DNA from: Nitratidesulfovibrio sp. SRB-5
Lineage (GTDB): Bacteria; Desulfobacterota; Desulfovibrionia; Desulfovibrionales; Desulfovibrionaceae
Direction of reading: 5' to 3'
NCBI RefSeq assembly: GCF_019931275.1
Contig: NZ_JAIOTY010000001.1
Span: 124,001-188,000, forward strand
Length of the DNA: 64,000 nt
The notes below the pieces were generated by a model. That model saw nothing but the letters and a program-made list of their open reading frames with translations. It searched no databases and had not been told where the DNA came from. Made by a program: the position numbers and the translations under genes. This document shows, in pieces, positions 1 to 8,907 of this stretch. Position 1 is the first letter of the stretch. Each line of letters opens with the position of its first letter.

Positions 1-2394
1 TGCCGTGGCGGTGGAGGGTGTTTCTCCTGCGGCGCCGGTTGTCGCGGTGGCCGCCGTGCTGCCTGCCGCACTCGCCCCGGCCAAGGGAGACCGGGCGGAT
101 TGGGCGGCCTCGCGTGGGGCGGTGGGGGCGCGGACCCCGGCGCTTGCTGGCGCGGTGGCGTTGGCCCCCGTGGCCCCGGTGGTTCCGTTTGCGGCGGGCG
201 CGTTCGTGCGCGGCAGGGGCGTGGGGGCCGGTTTGGCGCCGGGAGATACCTTGAGGGATTGCGGAGCTTGGGGTGCCTGGGCAGGCTGGGGAGCCGCCGG
301 AACCGCCGGAACAGGGGGGGCAGGGGCGGCAGAGGTGCCCGTGGAGCCTGTGCCAGCGGTGTCGGCGGGCGCGGGTTGCGCTGCCGGTTTGGCGACTTCC
401 GCATCCGGGGCCGGATTCCTGGAGGGTGCCGTACCGAGGTCACCGTTCTGGTCTCCGGCGGCGGGCACTGCGGGCTTGCCCCCGGCAGCGGAGGCCGGGG
501 TTTTGTCCTGGGCCCCCGTGGCAGTGGCCTCCGTGGCAGTGACCGCCGTGTCGGTGGAGGCAGGAGTGGCGGCGGCGTCCGTGGGAGGCGTGGCGCCCTG
601 CGGCGCGGCGGGGTTCGCGGAGCTTGCGGGCGTGCCCTGCGTGGCGGCCTGGTCTCCCCCCTTGGCGCGTCCGGCCCGCTGGTAGCGGTTCACGGCGCGG
701 TTGTGTTCGTCCAGCGTGGCGCTGAACTGGTGCGAGCCGTCGTTGCGCGACACGAAGTAGAAATAGCTGTGCTTTTCCGGCGTGGTGGCCGCGCGCAACG
801 ATTCCAGCCCCGGCGAGCAGATGGGGCCGGGGGGCAGGCCAGGGCGGCGGTAGGTGTTGTACGGATTGGCGGCGTCCTGCAGGTGCGAGCGGCGCAGGTT
901 GCCGTCGAAGGTGTCGCCCAGCCCGTAGATGGTGGTGGGGTCTGCCTGCAACAGCATGCCGGTGCGCAGCCGGTTGGCGTACACCCCGGCCACGCGGCCC
1001 CGTTCCGAGGGCTGGCCGGTTTCCTTCTCCACGATGGAGGCCAGGATGATCAGCCGCCGCAACTCGTCGCGGGCCGGGCGGCCATCGGGCCAGACCTGGG
1101 CGGCGCGCCGCCAGAAGGTGTCCACCATCCGTCCGGCCACGGCGCGGGCCGATTCCCGGTCGGGCGTGGTGGGCTTCTTGATCAGGTAGGTATCGGGAAA
1201 CAGGAAGCCCTCCGCCGTGTCGAAGGGGATGCCCCAGTGGCGCAGGAAGGCCGGGTCGGTGATGACCGCGCGGAAGTCCTCCACGGTGACGAAGCCCTCC
1301 ACCTCCAGCAGGCGGGCGGTTTCCCACCAGGTCAGCCCTTCGCGCAGGGTGATGCGCGACAGCACCGGCTGGCCGTTCACCAGTTGGTCCAGCACCCGGA
1401 AGGGCGTCCAGTTGCTGTGCACCAGGAAGCGCCCGGCCTTCAGCGAGGTTTCCCAGCCGTGGTAGTGGGCCAGCAGCTTGAAGCGCCAGTCGCTGGCCAC
1501 CGCGCCCTTGTCCACCAGTTGCCTGGTCACCCTGTCGAAGGTGGCGCCGGGTTCCACGTCCACGTAAACGTCCGCGCCGGGGGAGGCGGGCGGCGTGTGC
1601 AGGAAGCGCCAGGCATCGTACCCCGCGTAGCCGCACGTCAGAAGGACCAGCAACACCAGCGCGGCCAGCGCGCGCAGCAGGATGCGCACCACCGGGTGGC
1701 CCGGTGCCGGGCTGGCGGGGGACTGTGCGGATGGTGTGGGTGAGGCGGAGGACGGCATGGAAGTTTCGGGAGCGGACGGAGCAGGTGAAATCGGGGCCGA
1801 CACCGGGGCTGCCATGGAAGATGCGGATGATGCCGGAGCGGCCACGTCTGCTGCGGTGGCGGCGTGCGCCGGGGGCGTTTCCGTTGCGGTTGCGGAGGCG
1901 GTGTCTTCGGATGCCGAGGCAGGGGCGGTGCCGGTCGCGTTCCCGGGGGTTGCGGTGGCGGCGGGTTGCGTGCCCGTAGAGTCCGTGGAGCCCGTGGAAT
2001 CCTGCGCCGCAGGGGAAGCCGTGAAGATGGCGGAATCGGGGGCCTTCGGGGGCGCGGCGGCTTCGGGGGCAGGTGCTGCCGGAGCGGACGTTGGGGTGTC
2101 CGCCGCGTCGCCTGTCGGCGCCGTTGCCGCTGTGCCCGCTACGCCAGTTGTGCCAGTCGCGCCCGTCGTGTCAGGCGTTGCGGGCACGGCGGTACTGTCG
2201 TCAGCGGCAGCCTGTTGCGCGGTGTCTGCGGCGATGGGGGCTGCGGGCGTGCGTTCGCCGTCCGGCGGTTGCGGGGTGACGGTAGCGGTTGCCGGGGCTG
2301 CACACGTCGCGTCAGAAGACGCGGGCTGCGTGTCCTGCGGTTGTGCGGAGGTATCGGGGGTAATTTCCGGGGATGCTTTGGGGGTATCGCTCAT
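1..2394 (-). CDS. mltG: Endolytic murein transglycosylase MltG, 3' end cut by window edge
   Basis: At least 798 codons read from ATG at 2394 to the window edge without a stop. The core has the YceG/MltG signature: ASIVEKET at about residues 452-459, with the family's catalytic Glu probably Glu456, followed by GRVAGVYANRL and GMLLQADPTTIYG near 479. MltG is known to cut nascent glycan strands at the inner membrane. One membrane span (LLRALAALVLLVLLTCGYAG) lies near residue 245. About 230 residues before it are almost only Ala, Pro, Thr, Ser and Asp, and more than 220 residues after the core have the same bias and run out of the window. The usual family length is about 340, so these flanks are unusual. 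The start lies 17 bases after the ruvX stop, so the two are probably co-transcribed, a pairing seen in other bacteria. Confidence 0.85.
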   Translation of the reverse strand, partial: MSDTPKASPEITPDTSAQPQDTQPASSDATCAAPATATVTPQPPDGERTPAAPIAADTAQQAAADDSTAVPATPDTTGATGTTGVAGTAATAPTGDAADTPTSAPAAPAPEAAAPPKAPDSAIFTASPAAQDSTGSTDSTGTQPAATATPGNATGTAPASASEDTASATATETPPAHAATAADVAAPASSASSMAAPVSAPISPAPSAPETSMPSSASPTPSAQSPASPAPGHPVVRILLRALAALVLLVLLTCGYAGYDAWRFLHTPPASPGADVYVDVEPGATFDRVTRQLVDKGAVASDWRFKLLAHYHGWETSLKAGRFLVHSNWTPFRVLDQLVNGQPVLSRITLREGLTWWETARLLEVEGFVTVEDFRAVITDPAFLRHWGIPFDTAEGFLFPDTYLIKKPTTPDRESARAVAGRMVDTFWRRAAQVWPDGRPARDELRRLIILASIVEKETGQPSERGRVAGVYANRLRTGMLLQADPTTIYGLGDTFDGNLRRSHLQDAANPYNTYRRPGLPPGPICSPGLESLRAATTPEKHSYFYFVSRNDGSHQFSATLDEHNRAVNRYQRAGRAKGGDQAATQGTPASSANPAAPQGATPPTDAAATPASTDTAVTATEATATGAQDKTPASAAGGKPAVPAAGDQNGDLGTAPSRNPAPDAEVAKPAAQPAPADTAGTGSTGTSAAPAPPVPAVPAAPQPAQAPQAPQSLKVSPGAKPAPTPLPRTNAPAANGTTGATGANATAPASAGVRAPTAPREAAQSARSPLAGASAAGSTAATATTGAAGETPSTATA

Positions 2395-2411
2395 GCGGTG
2401 ATGCTATCCGG

Positions 2412-2840
2412 TCAGGCGGGGGTACGCCGCGATTCTGGCAGGTTGAGGAACGATTGCAGGATGCGCACGGCCGCCTGCTGGTCCACCACGGCTTCCAGCG
2501 CCCTGCCGTAAAGCCCGGCGTCGCGCAGGTCGTCCTCGGCCTCGTAGGAGCTCAGGAACTCCTCCATGAGGTAGACGGGCAGGGTGGTGCGGCGCTTCAG
2601 CCGCTCCACGAAGTTGCGCACCTGCCGGGTGGTCAGGGTGTCCGTGCCGTCGTGCAGCAGCGGCAGCCCCACCACGTAGGCCTCGGCGCGTTCTTCCTCG
2701 GCCACGGCCAGCAGTTCGGCAAAGAACCGGTCGCGGGTGGTCATGACGATGGTGCGGCGCGGAAAGGCCATGCTGCCGCCCGTGTCGCTGGCCGCAACGC
2801 CGGTGCGCTTCGTTCCGTAATCTATGCCAAGGTACTTCAT
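2412..2840 (-). CDS. ruvX: Putative pre-16S rRNA nuclease RuvX/YqgF
   Basis: 142 residues from ATG 2840. The protein opens with [19 protein letters not shown], the RNase H-like fold of the YqgF family, whose members process the 5' end of 16S rRNA. The [13 protein letters not shown] loop and the C-terminal [17 protein letters not shown]-like region match the family, as does the length (about 140). A longer frame up to 2879 exists, but it would add arginine-rich sequence before the conserved first strand. It is followed 17 bases later by mltG. The upstream 327 bases hold a pair of inverted hairpin repeats and no clear promoter. Confidence 0.9.
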   Translation of the reverse strand: MKYLGIDYGTKRTGVAASDTGGSMAFPRRTIVMTTRDRFFAELLAVAEEERAEAYVVGLPLLHDGTDTLTTRQVRNFVERLKRRTTLPVYLMEEFLSSYEAEDDLRDAGLYGRALEAVVDQQAAVRILQSFLNLPESRRTPA

Positions 2841-2901
2841 GGGTGGCCGGATGCTACGCCAGCGGGCGCGGCTGGGCAAGCTGCGGGGTGGTGGAGAGTA
2901 T

Positions 2902-2986
2902 CGGGGGAGGGAGGAAGGAACTTTTGAAAAAGTTCCTTCCTCCCTCCCCCGAACCCCCTCCCTTCTTCCTCAAAACTTTTCAACGG
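2902..2986 (+). repeat. A-type hairpin repeat, copy A1 (plus orientation)
   Basis: Bases 2902-2925 and 2928-2951 form a perfect 24-base inverted repeat (CGGGGGAGGG...AACTTTT and its complement) with only two bases between the arms. The inward tail is C-rich and ends in CAAAACTTTTCAAC. It faces copy A2 (3064-3140), so the two hairpins bracket about 80 bases. Together they fill the 327-base gap between the ruvX start and the stop of the FAD/Fe-S gene. No protein was seen here. Confidence 0.85.
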
Positions 2987-3063
2987 TGGGGGGGGGCGGT
3001 CAAAGGGAAGGGGCGGTCATGTTCAGAGCGGGATGGCTCCCTCGTCGCGTCAGGGCGTGGTCC

Positions 3064-3140
3064 CTGTTGAAAAGTTTGAAGGGGTGGAAGGGGTCCGGGG
3101 GAGGAGGGGAAACTTTTCAAAGTTTCCCCTCCTCCCCCGG
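3064..3140 (-). repeat. A-type hairpin repeat, copy A2 (minus orientation)
   Basis: Arms 3095-3114 and 3121-3140 are perfect 20-base complements (CCGGGGGAGGAGGGG...) around a six-base loop. On the minus strand the hairpin comes first and the tail (CTTCAAACTTTTCAACAGGG, 3064-3083) follows. It lies 27 bases after the stop of the large minus-strand oxidoreductase, in sense orientation, so it may act as its terminator. Confidence 0.85.
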
Positions 3141-3167
3141 TTCGTTCTTTCAGTCTTTCGTTTTTTC

Positions 3168-6100
3168 TTACAAGCCGCTGTCGTCCACCACGCGTACGCC
3201 GCCCTCATCTTTGGCTTGGTCGGCGGCCTTGCGCAGCAGCTTGCGCCAGTCCGCGCCCTTGGCCAGTTCGGCCAGCCATTCCAGGGTATGCAGCACGGGC
3301 CGCTTGTCCTTGAGGGCCAGCATGGTGCGCTTGATGCCCACCTTGCACGAGGGGCAGCCCACGATGACGGGCGCGCCGTCTGCGTAGGTCATGAAGTCCG
3401 CCTCAAGGCGCATGCGCTTGCGGGCGCGCAGCTTGTTGTAGATGGCGGGCGAGGTCATGGCGCCCATGCCCGATTCGCCGCAGCAGCCGGGGTTGACGCG
3501 GACTTTCGCGCCGGTGAAGGCGGTCACGGCCTGCGCGTAGATGTTGGCGGCCTTGCCCTTGTGCACCCCCACCCATTCCGCGTGGCACGAGGGGTGGTAG
3601 AGCACCTCGGTTCCGGCGACGGGCTTTTCCACGCCGGTCAGGGCGTCGGCAGGCAGACGTTCCAGCAGGAACTGCACCATGTCCTTGTGGTGCATGGCCG
3701 GGGCATTGCCCTGCGCGGCCAGCAGTTCGTGGCGCTGGATGCCGTCGCGGCACGAGCCGCAGGCGGTGATGACGTGGGTGACGTTCAGCCCCGCCGCGCG
3801 CGCCTTGTCCAGCGCAGCCTTGATGGCCTGCACGTTGCGGTCGCGGTTGGTGGCGAAGGCGTTGTCGGCCCCGGCGGACAGCAGCGGATAGCCGCAGCAC
3901 AGGTGCTGTTCCGGCATGACCACGGCCACGCCGGATTTCAGCATCAGCATCAGACCGGCCAGCCCGATGTTGCGGTAGAACAGCCCCGCGCCGCAGCCGG
4001 GGAAGTAGAACACTGCTTCCACAGGTTCGCCGGTGGCCGCCGCGCGCTGTCTGGCGCTGGCGGGCACGAAGATGCCGCCCTTGCCCAGGTGCAGGGTTTC
4101 CGCAAGGTTCTTGTAGCCCACTTCCGGGCCGGGACCGGCGAACAGCGGGCTTTCGAAGCGTTCGCGCCACCCGGCGGGCACCAGGCCCACGAAGCGGTTC
4201 TGGAACCGCTGGCCCATGGACGCGGCCTTGGCCGCGCGGGGCACGCGCGATGCCGGGTCGGCGGACAGCCATTCCAGCACCTTGCGCTTGATGGGGTGGC
4301 CGCCCGCGTTTTCCGATTCCAGAAAGGCGCGCATGGCCAGCGCCACGCCGGACGAATCGATCTTCACTGGGCAGACCGAGGTGCAGCGGCCACAGCCGGT
4401 GCAGTGCTCCATCATGGTGCGCAGTTCGCCCAGCAGGAAGGGGTCGGGCCTGCCCTTGTTGACCTGCGAATAGTACACCGCCTCCACCAGCGCGCCGAGG
4501 GCGATGTTCTTGTTGCGCGGGTGGTACTGCAGCGACTGTTCCGGGTAGAACATGGGGCAGACCTGCTTGCACTTGCCGCAGCGGGTACAGATCTGCACGT
4601 TGGCCAGCAGCGCGATCAGCCGTTCCTTGTCGGGCAGGCCGCTCTGGCGGATGTCCTCGATGAGCCGGTTGAACGAGAAGGTGAACGGGCGCACCGGCAG
4701 TTCGCGCTGGGTCAGCTTGGCCGGGTTCAGCACGTTGCGCGGGTCCACGCGCTCCTTGAAGGCGCGCAGGGCGTCCATCTTCTCCTTGCGCAGGAAGGCG
4801 ATCTTGGTGATGCCGATGCCGTGCTCGCCGGAAACCTCGCCGCCCACTTCCTGGGCTTTCGCCATGACGCGGTGGGCCACCTGCTCGGCATTGTGCAGCA
4901 TGACCGGGTCGTTGGAGTTGACCGGGATGTTGACGTGGCAGTTGCCGTCGCCCGCGTGCATGTGGCTGGCCACCTCGATGCGGGTGGCCTGCATGTGGTC
5001 CTTGATGCGCTCTATCTTGCGGGCCAGGTTGGGGTGCGCGTTGGCCAGTTCGCCCAGGAATACCACGGCGCGGATCTGCATTTCCTCGTCCGAGATGTCC
5101 TTGGCCGAAACCTCGCCCTTGGCCACCTTGGAGGCGTAGGTGAACTCGCGGTTGAACTCCCTGTCGTCCAGCGGCATGCCCGCCAGGCGTCCCGCCTCTT
5201 GCAGGGCCGAGCGGTAGGCGGCGGCCGCGCATTCCAGGTTCACCTGTTCGAGAAAATCGGCGAACTCGGGCACCCCGTCGATGGGAATGACCACGTCCTC
5301 GTTGATCTTGAAGCCGGAGGTGCGGCGGGCGATGGCGGACAGCTTGTGGCGGTCCTCCCAGAAGACTTCCGCCTCCTTCTCGTCGCGCGCGGCGAAGATG
5401 TCCGCCCCGTCGTAGGGGTTCACGATGTCCAGGATCTGGTGCACGGCGCGGTCCAGATGGAACTCGTCGTCGCCGTCCAGCTGCACGATGAGCACCGAGA
5501 TGGGGTCGCCCTCGTAGTCCGTGGACTTTTTCTTGTATTCTATGGCCTTGACGTACTTGGAGTTGAATTCCTCCAGGGCCGAGATCTTCACGTGGTCGCC
5601 TTCGCGGCGGATGGTGTCGCGGTAGCCCACCACGTCCTTGATGACCTGCATGGCGCTGTTCATGGAACGCCCGAAGAATTCCAGCACCAGCACGCGCTGG
5701 TGGGTGGGCTTCTTGTGCAGCACGAAGCAGGCCTCGACGATGATGCCGTCAACGCCTTCCTTCTGCATGCCGGGCAGGCCGCCCAGGGTCTTGTTGGTCA
5801 CGTCTTTGCCAAGGCCGGGCAGGCGGATTTCGTCGCCGCGCAGGGACACCACGTTGCGCACGCCGCCGCTCAGGTCGCGGATTTCGAAGGTGGCCGTCTC
5901 GCCGGGCATGATCTTGTGGCGCGGGTGGTTCACCCGGGCCACGTCGATGATCTCGCCGGTGGGGGTGACCATGCGCCACGAGAGCAGGTTGTCGAGGGTG
6001 GTGCCGTATTCGAAGGCAAACGGGCCGCCCGCGTTTTCGGCAATGTTGCCCCCGATGGACGAGGCCAGCTTGGAGGCCGGGTCCACGGTGAACAGCAGGC

Positions 6101-6770
6101 CCTTCCTGCCCGCCGCGACGATGGCATCGTTGGTGATGACGCCCGCCTCGCAGCACAGCACCCTGTTCTGCTCGTCGATGCTGACGATGCGGGTAAGGCG
6201 GCCAAGGCTGAGGATCACCGTGCGCTTGCGGGCGGGCACGGCGCCGCCGGTCAGGCCGGAGCCGCCGCCGCGCGGGATGATGGCGAACTTCAGCTCGTTG
6301 GCCAGCTTGACCACGGCGCTGACCTGTTCGGCAGACGCGGGGCTGACCACCAGCATGGGCAGTTCCATGCGCAGGTCGGTGGCGTCGGTGGAGTTTTCCA
6401 CCAGCGCGCCGGGGCGGGTGTCGATGCACTCGCGCGGCATGACGGCGGCCATGCGTTTCACCAGCTCGTCGCGGTAGGCCACCTCGGCCTCGTGCGCGCT
6501 CCAGAACATGGTGATGCCTTCGCCGATGCTGGTGGCGTAATGGTGGGCCAGTGCCGCCTTTTCGCCCTCGAAACGCGCGCGAACGCTCGCTTTCACCGTT
6601 TCCGCGTCGATGAACGGGTTGTACACGACGAGAAACAGTTCTTCCGCGATTTCGATGGCGAGATGACGTACGGATTCCGGCCAGTCCTCGAACTCGTCGA
6701 GGTTGATGCGCAGAATGCGGTTTACGACGAAATCTGCGGAGATGGAGATGTGCGGGCCTTTATGGGGCAT
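3168..6770 (-). CDS. FAD-binding and iron-sulfur oxidoreductase, D-lactate dehydrogenase type
   Basis: 1200 residues. The first half is a GlcD/Dld-type FAD_binding_4 domain (RGGGSGLTGG at about 167-176) followed by the FAD-oxidase C-terminal domain with HMHAGDGNCHVNIP. The second half carries two [4Fe-4S] motifs, CTRCGKCKQVCP near 728 and CTGCGRCTSVCP near 790. It ends with paired CCG domains (FPGCGAG and CCGYPLLSAG near 920-960; HPSCHAEW and CCGESGMGAM near 1060-1100) like those of heterodisulfide reductase HdrB and GlpC. This is a natural fusion of dehydrogenase and electron-transfer subunits. Oxidation of D-lactate or a related 2-hydroxy acid is the likely role, but the substrate is inferred. 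A well-formed promoter lies 42-70 bases upstream. Confidence 0.88.
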   Translation of the reverse strand: MPHKGPHISISADFVVNRILRINLDEFEDWPESVRHLAIEIAEELFLVVYNPFIDAETVKASVRARFEGEKAALAHHYATSIGEGITMFWSAHEAEVAYRDELVKRMAAVMPRECIDTRPGALVENSTDATDLRMELPMLVVSPASAEQVSAVVKLANELKFAIIPRGGGSGLTGGAVPARKRTVILSLGRLTRIVSIDEQNRVLCCEAGVITNDAIVAAGRKGLLFTVDPASKLASSIGGNIAENAGGPFAFEYGTTLDNLLSWRMVTPTGEIIDVARVNHPRHKIMPGETATFEIRDLSGGVRNVVSLRGDEIRLPGLGKDVTNKTLGGLPGMQKEGVDGIIVEACFVLHKKPTHQRVLVLEFFGRSMNSAMQVIKDVVGYRDTIRREGDHVKISALEEFNSKYVKAIEYKKKSTDYEGDPISVLIVQLDGDDEFHLDRAVHQILDIVNPYDGADIFAARDEKEAEVFWEDRHKLSAIARRTSGFKINEDVVIPIDGVPEFADFLEQVNLECAAAAYRSALQEAGRLAGMPLDDREFNREFTYASKVAKGEVSAKDISDEEMQIRAVVFLGELANAHPNLARKIERIKDHMQATRIEVASHMHAGDGNCHVNIPVNSNDPVMLHNAEQVAHRVMAKAQEVGGEVSGEHGIGITKIAFLRKEKMDALRAFKERVDPRNVLNPAKLTQRELPVRPFTFSFNRLIEDIRQSGLPDKERLIALLANVQICTRCGKCKQVCPMFYPEQSLQYHPRNKNIALGALVEAVYYSQVNKGRPDPFLLGELRTMMEHCTGCGRCTSVCPVKIDSSGVALAMRAFLESENAGGHPIKRKVLEWLSADPASRVPRAAKAASMGQRFQNRFVGLVPAGWRERFESPLFAGPGPEVGYKNLAETLHLGKGGIFVPASARQRAAATGEPVEAVFYFPGCGAGLFYRNIGLAGLMLMLKSGVAVVMPEQHLCCGYPLLSAGADNAFATNRDRNVQAIKAALDKARAAGLNVTHVITACGSCRDGIQRHELLAAQGNAPAMHHKDMVQFLLERLPADALTGVEKPVAGTEVLYHPSCHAEWVGVHKGKAANIYAQAVTAFTGAKVRVNPGCCGESGMGAMTSPAIYNKLRARKRMRLEADFMTYADGAPVIVGCPSCKVGIKRTMLALKDKRPVLHTLEWLAELAKGADWRKLLRKAADQAKDEGGVRVVDDSGL

Positions 6771-6811
6771 GGGCGGGCTCTCTCTCGGGTTGCGGTGAGA
6801 GGAAGCCGCTG

Positions 6812-6840
6812 ACTATAGGCGCGCGCGGCCCGGTTGGCAA
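6812..6840 (-). promoter_or_regulatory. Sigma-70-type promoter for the FAD/Fe-S oxidoreductase
   Basis: On the minus strand TTGCCA (6840-6835), a 17-base spacer and TATAGT (6817-6812) lie 42 bases before the start codon. Nothing else in this gap competes in that direction. The rest of 6771-7164 is the AAA ATPase control region. Confidence 0.65.
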
Positions 6841-7087
6841 GTTGAGTGAGCGCACGATGTTTTGGCGGGGGCGGTACCGCCATGGTCGGGAGCGGGCGGG
6901 GCTGCCTGTCGGAGCGCCCATCGGAAAAAAATATGCGCGGGCTGATGCGCCGTGGCGGCTTAGGGTCAAGGGGGTGATGCTATGACTACACCAAAAAACT
7001 CTGTTGTGTGGCGAAGTGTTGTCTGTAGTTTGTGCGTGCGAACAGCATGACAGGACTGTGCAATACTGTCCGCATTAACTGTAAGAT

Positions 7088-7133
7088 CAATCAATTGATT
7101 GTAATTGACACATTTCCCTGTTTGGTGTGTAGC
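7088..7133 (+). promoter_or_regulatory. Promoter with adjoining perfect 14-bp palindrome
   Basis: A perfect palindrome, CAATCAATTGATTG (7088-7101), lies three bases before a consensus -35 TTGACA (7105-7110). A weak -10, TGTAGC, follows after 17 bases (7128-7133). A start site near 7140 would give a 25-base leader carrying AAAGGAGG at 7151-7158. The palindrome is a plausible operator for the ATPase gene downstream. The regulator is unknown. Confidence 0.55.
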
Positions 7134-7164
7134 GTGGTGCATGCTTCCAGAAAGGAGGACTGCC

Positions 7165-8685
7165 ATGCCGCACGCACTGCCACGCGCCGATGTCATGGGA
7201 CGCCTTGCCGCGGACAACCCGTGGTGGGCCGACGAGACCGCCCGCCCCTTCGCGGCGGACCTGCCGCAGCGCGACCACTTTGCGCCGTTTTTCGAGCTTG
7301 CCGCAGACTGTGCCCTGCACCGGGCCGTGGTGCTGATGGGGCCGCGTCGGGTGGGCAAGACGGTGCTGCTGCACCAGGTGGTTGATACCCTGTTGCAGCA
7401 GGGGGCCGAACGCCGCCAGATCCTGTTCGCCACCTTGGACGCCCCGGCCTACACCGGCATGGAACTGGCCGACTTCGTGGAACTGGCCGCCGAAATGGCG
7501 GGGCTGGACCCCAATCGCCCCGGCTGGGTCATCTTTGACGAAATCCAGTACATGGCCGACTGGGAGCGCGGGCTGGACACCCTTGCCGCCCGCTGGCCCG
7601 CGTTGCGCTGCACGGTGTGCGGTTCCGCCGCGCCCGCCCTGCGCCGCATGGGCGATGCCGAGGCGGCGGGGCGCTTTGCTGTGTACATGCTGCCGCCGCT
7701 GTCCTTTGCGGAGTTCCTGCGACTGTCGGGCGGGCAGCGCCGCGACATGAAGCAGCTGTTCACGCCCGAACGCATGGACGAGCTGAACGAACTGCTGGTG
7801 CGGTACATGAATTTTGGCGGCTACCCGGAAGCCGTGGTGTCCGAGCGGGTGCGCGCGGACATGGCGCGCTTCCTGCGCAGCGAGATTATCGACCGGGTGC
7901 TGTGCAGCGACATGCCCGGCCTGTACGGCATCTCGGACGTGCAGGAGCTGAACCGCCTGCTGGCCGTGCTGGCCCTGAACAGCGGGCGCGAGGTGACCCT
8001 GGAGGATCTGCGCGGCGAATCGGGCATCGCGGTGAACACCCTGAAGCGCTACCTCGACTATCTGGAAGCGGCCTTCCTGGTGGTGCGGCTGCGGCGCATC
8101 GACGATGCGGGCCGCCGCTTCCGGCGCGACCGCAGCTTCAAGGTGTACCTGGCCAACCCCTCCATGCGCACGGCGCTGTTCGCGCCCATCACCGGCCCGG
8201 ACGACCCCGGCCTGCAACCGCTGCTGGAAACCGCCGTGGTGGGGCAGCTCTTGTGCAGCCCGGCCCTGTCCCGCAACACCTGCTACGCCCGCTGGGACGG
8301 CGGCGAGGTGGCTCTGGTGGGTCTGCACCCGGTGCACGGCAAGCCGGTGCTGGCCTTCGACATCCGCTGGAGCGACGAAGGCATCGCCCCCGGCCAGAAG
8401 AACGGCAATGGCCGCTGCGGCGCACCTGCGGAGCCTGCCGTGACCACCCGCGCCGCGCGCAAGGCGGCGGGCAACGGCAACGGAGCGCAGCTGCGGCCCC
8501 TGTTCGAGTTTGCCCGGCGGCACAATGTGCGCAAGTCGTACGTGACCACCCGCACCACCTTCACGGTGGGGGTGCAGGGCGACACGGAATTTTCGTACCT
8601 GCCCGCGGGCATGCTGGCGTTCACCTTGTCCAGCCAGGCGGCGGAGCGGATTTTCGCCAAGCTGGTGACGGCGGACTGCGGGTAG
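7165..8685 (+). CDS. AAA ATPase of the AAA_14/DUF4143 family
   Basis: 506 residues from ATG 7165, chosen over an upstream ATG at 7105 because AAAGGAGG stands directly before it. Walker A is GPRRVGKT near residue 56 and Walker B is VIFDEIQYM near 121. A sensor-like VCGSAAPALRRMG follows. The C-terminal half (LRGESGIAVNTLKRYLDYLE, LVVRLRRID, FKVYLANPSMRTALF) is the winged-helix plus DUF4143 module typical of this family. Near residues 411-435 there is a Gly/Ala/Asn-rich insert. Cellular roles of these ATPases are mostly unknown, though some are linked to mobile DNA or stress. Here it is a single gene with its own promoter and terminator. Confidence 0.85.
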   Translation: MPHALPRADVMGRLAADNPWWADETARPFAADLPQRDHFAPFFELAADCALHRAVVLMGPRRVGKTVLLHQVVDTLLQQGAERRQILFATLDAPAYTGMELADFVELAAEMAGLDPNRPGWVIFDEIQYMADWERGLDTLAARWPALRCTVCGSAAPALRRMGDAEAAGRFAVYMLPPLSFAEFLRLSGGQRRDMKQLFTPERMDELNELLVRYMNFGGYPEAVVSERVRADMARFLRSEIIDRVLCSDMPGLYGISDVQELNRLLAVLALNSGREVTLEDLRGESGIAVNTLKRYLDYLEAAFLVVRLRRIDDAGRRFRRDRSFKVYLANPSMRTALFAPITGPDDPGLQPLLETAVVGQLLCSPALSRNTCYARWDGGEVALVGLHPVHGKPVLAFDIRWSDEGIAPGQKNGNGRCGAPAEPAVTTRAARKAAGNGNGAQLRPLFEFARRHNVRKSYVTTRTTFTVGVQGDTEFSYLPAGMLAFTLSSQAAERIFAKLVTADCG

Positions 8686-8799
8686 GGCACGGAGACGGGC
8701 AGAGAAAAATCCCGGGAAAGGGACAGGCAGGAGTGGAGCAGGAGTGCCCCCCCGCCTCACGGTAGTTGTGGGGCGGCGGCGGGACGAAAGCACGAGTAC

Positions 8800-8867
8800 G
8801 GGGCGGTGCGCTGGTGGTGGAGCTTCTGTGGGGAAGCGGCACCGCAGGCGCACCGCCCGCTTTTTTT
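8800..8867 (+). terminator. Intrinsic terminator of the AAA ATPase gene
   Basis: GGGGCGGTGCGC-type arm at 8800-8812 pairs with 8847-8859 across a long loop of about 34 bases, followed by seven T. The T run is on the plus strand and fits the end of the ATPase transcript. Confidence 0.6.
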
Positions 8868-8907
8868 GGGGGGAAAGGGGACGATCGCTGGCGATGGCGC
8901 TGCGGGG

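Noticed and set aside
440-1636. 398-codon minus-strand frame beside mltG
   Set aside because: It is a frame-shifted reading of mltG; the MltG motifs read in the frame that remains open to the window edge.
3033-6812. 1259-codon plus-strand open frame
   Set aside because: It is antisense to the FAD/Fe-S oxidoreductase, rich in His/Gly/Ala/Val without domains, and explained by GC-biased third positions of the real gene.
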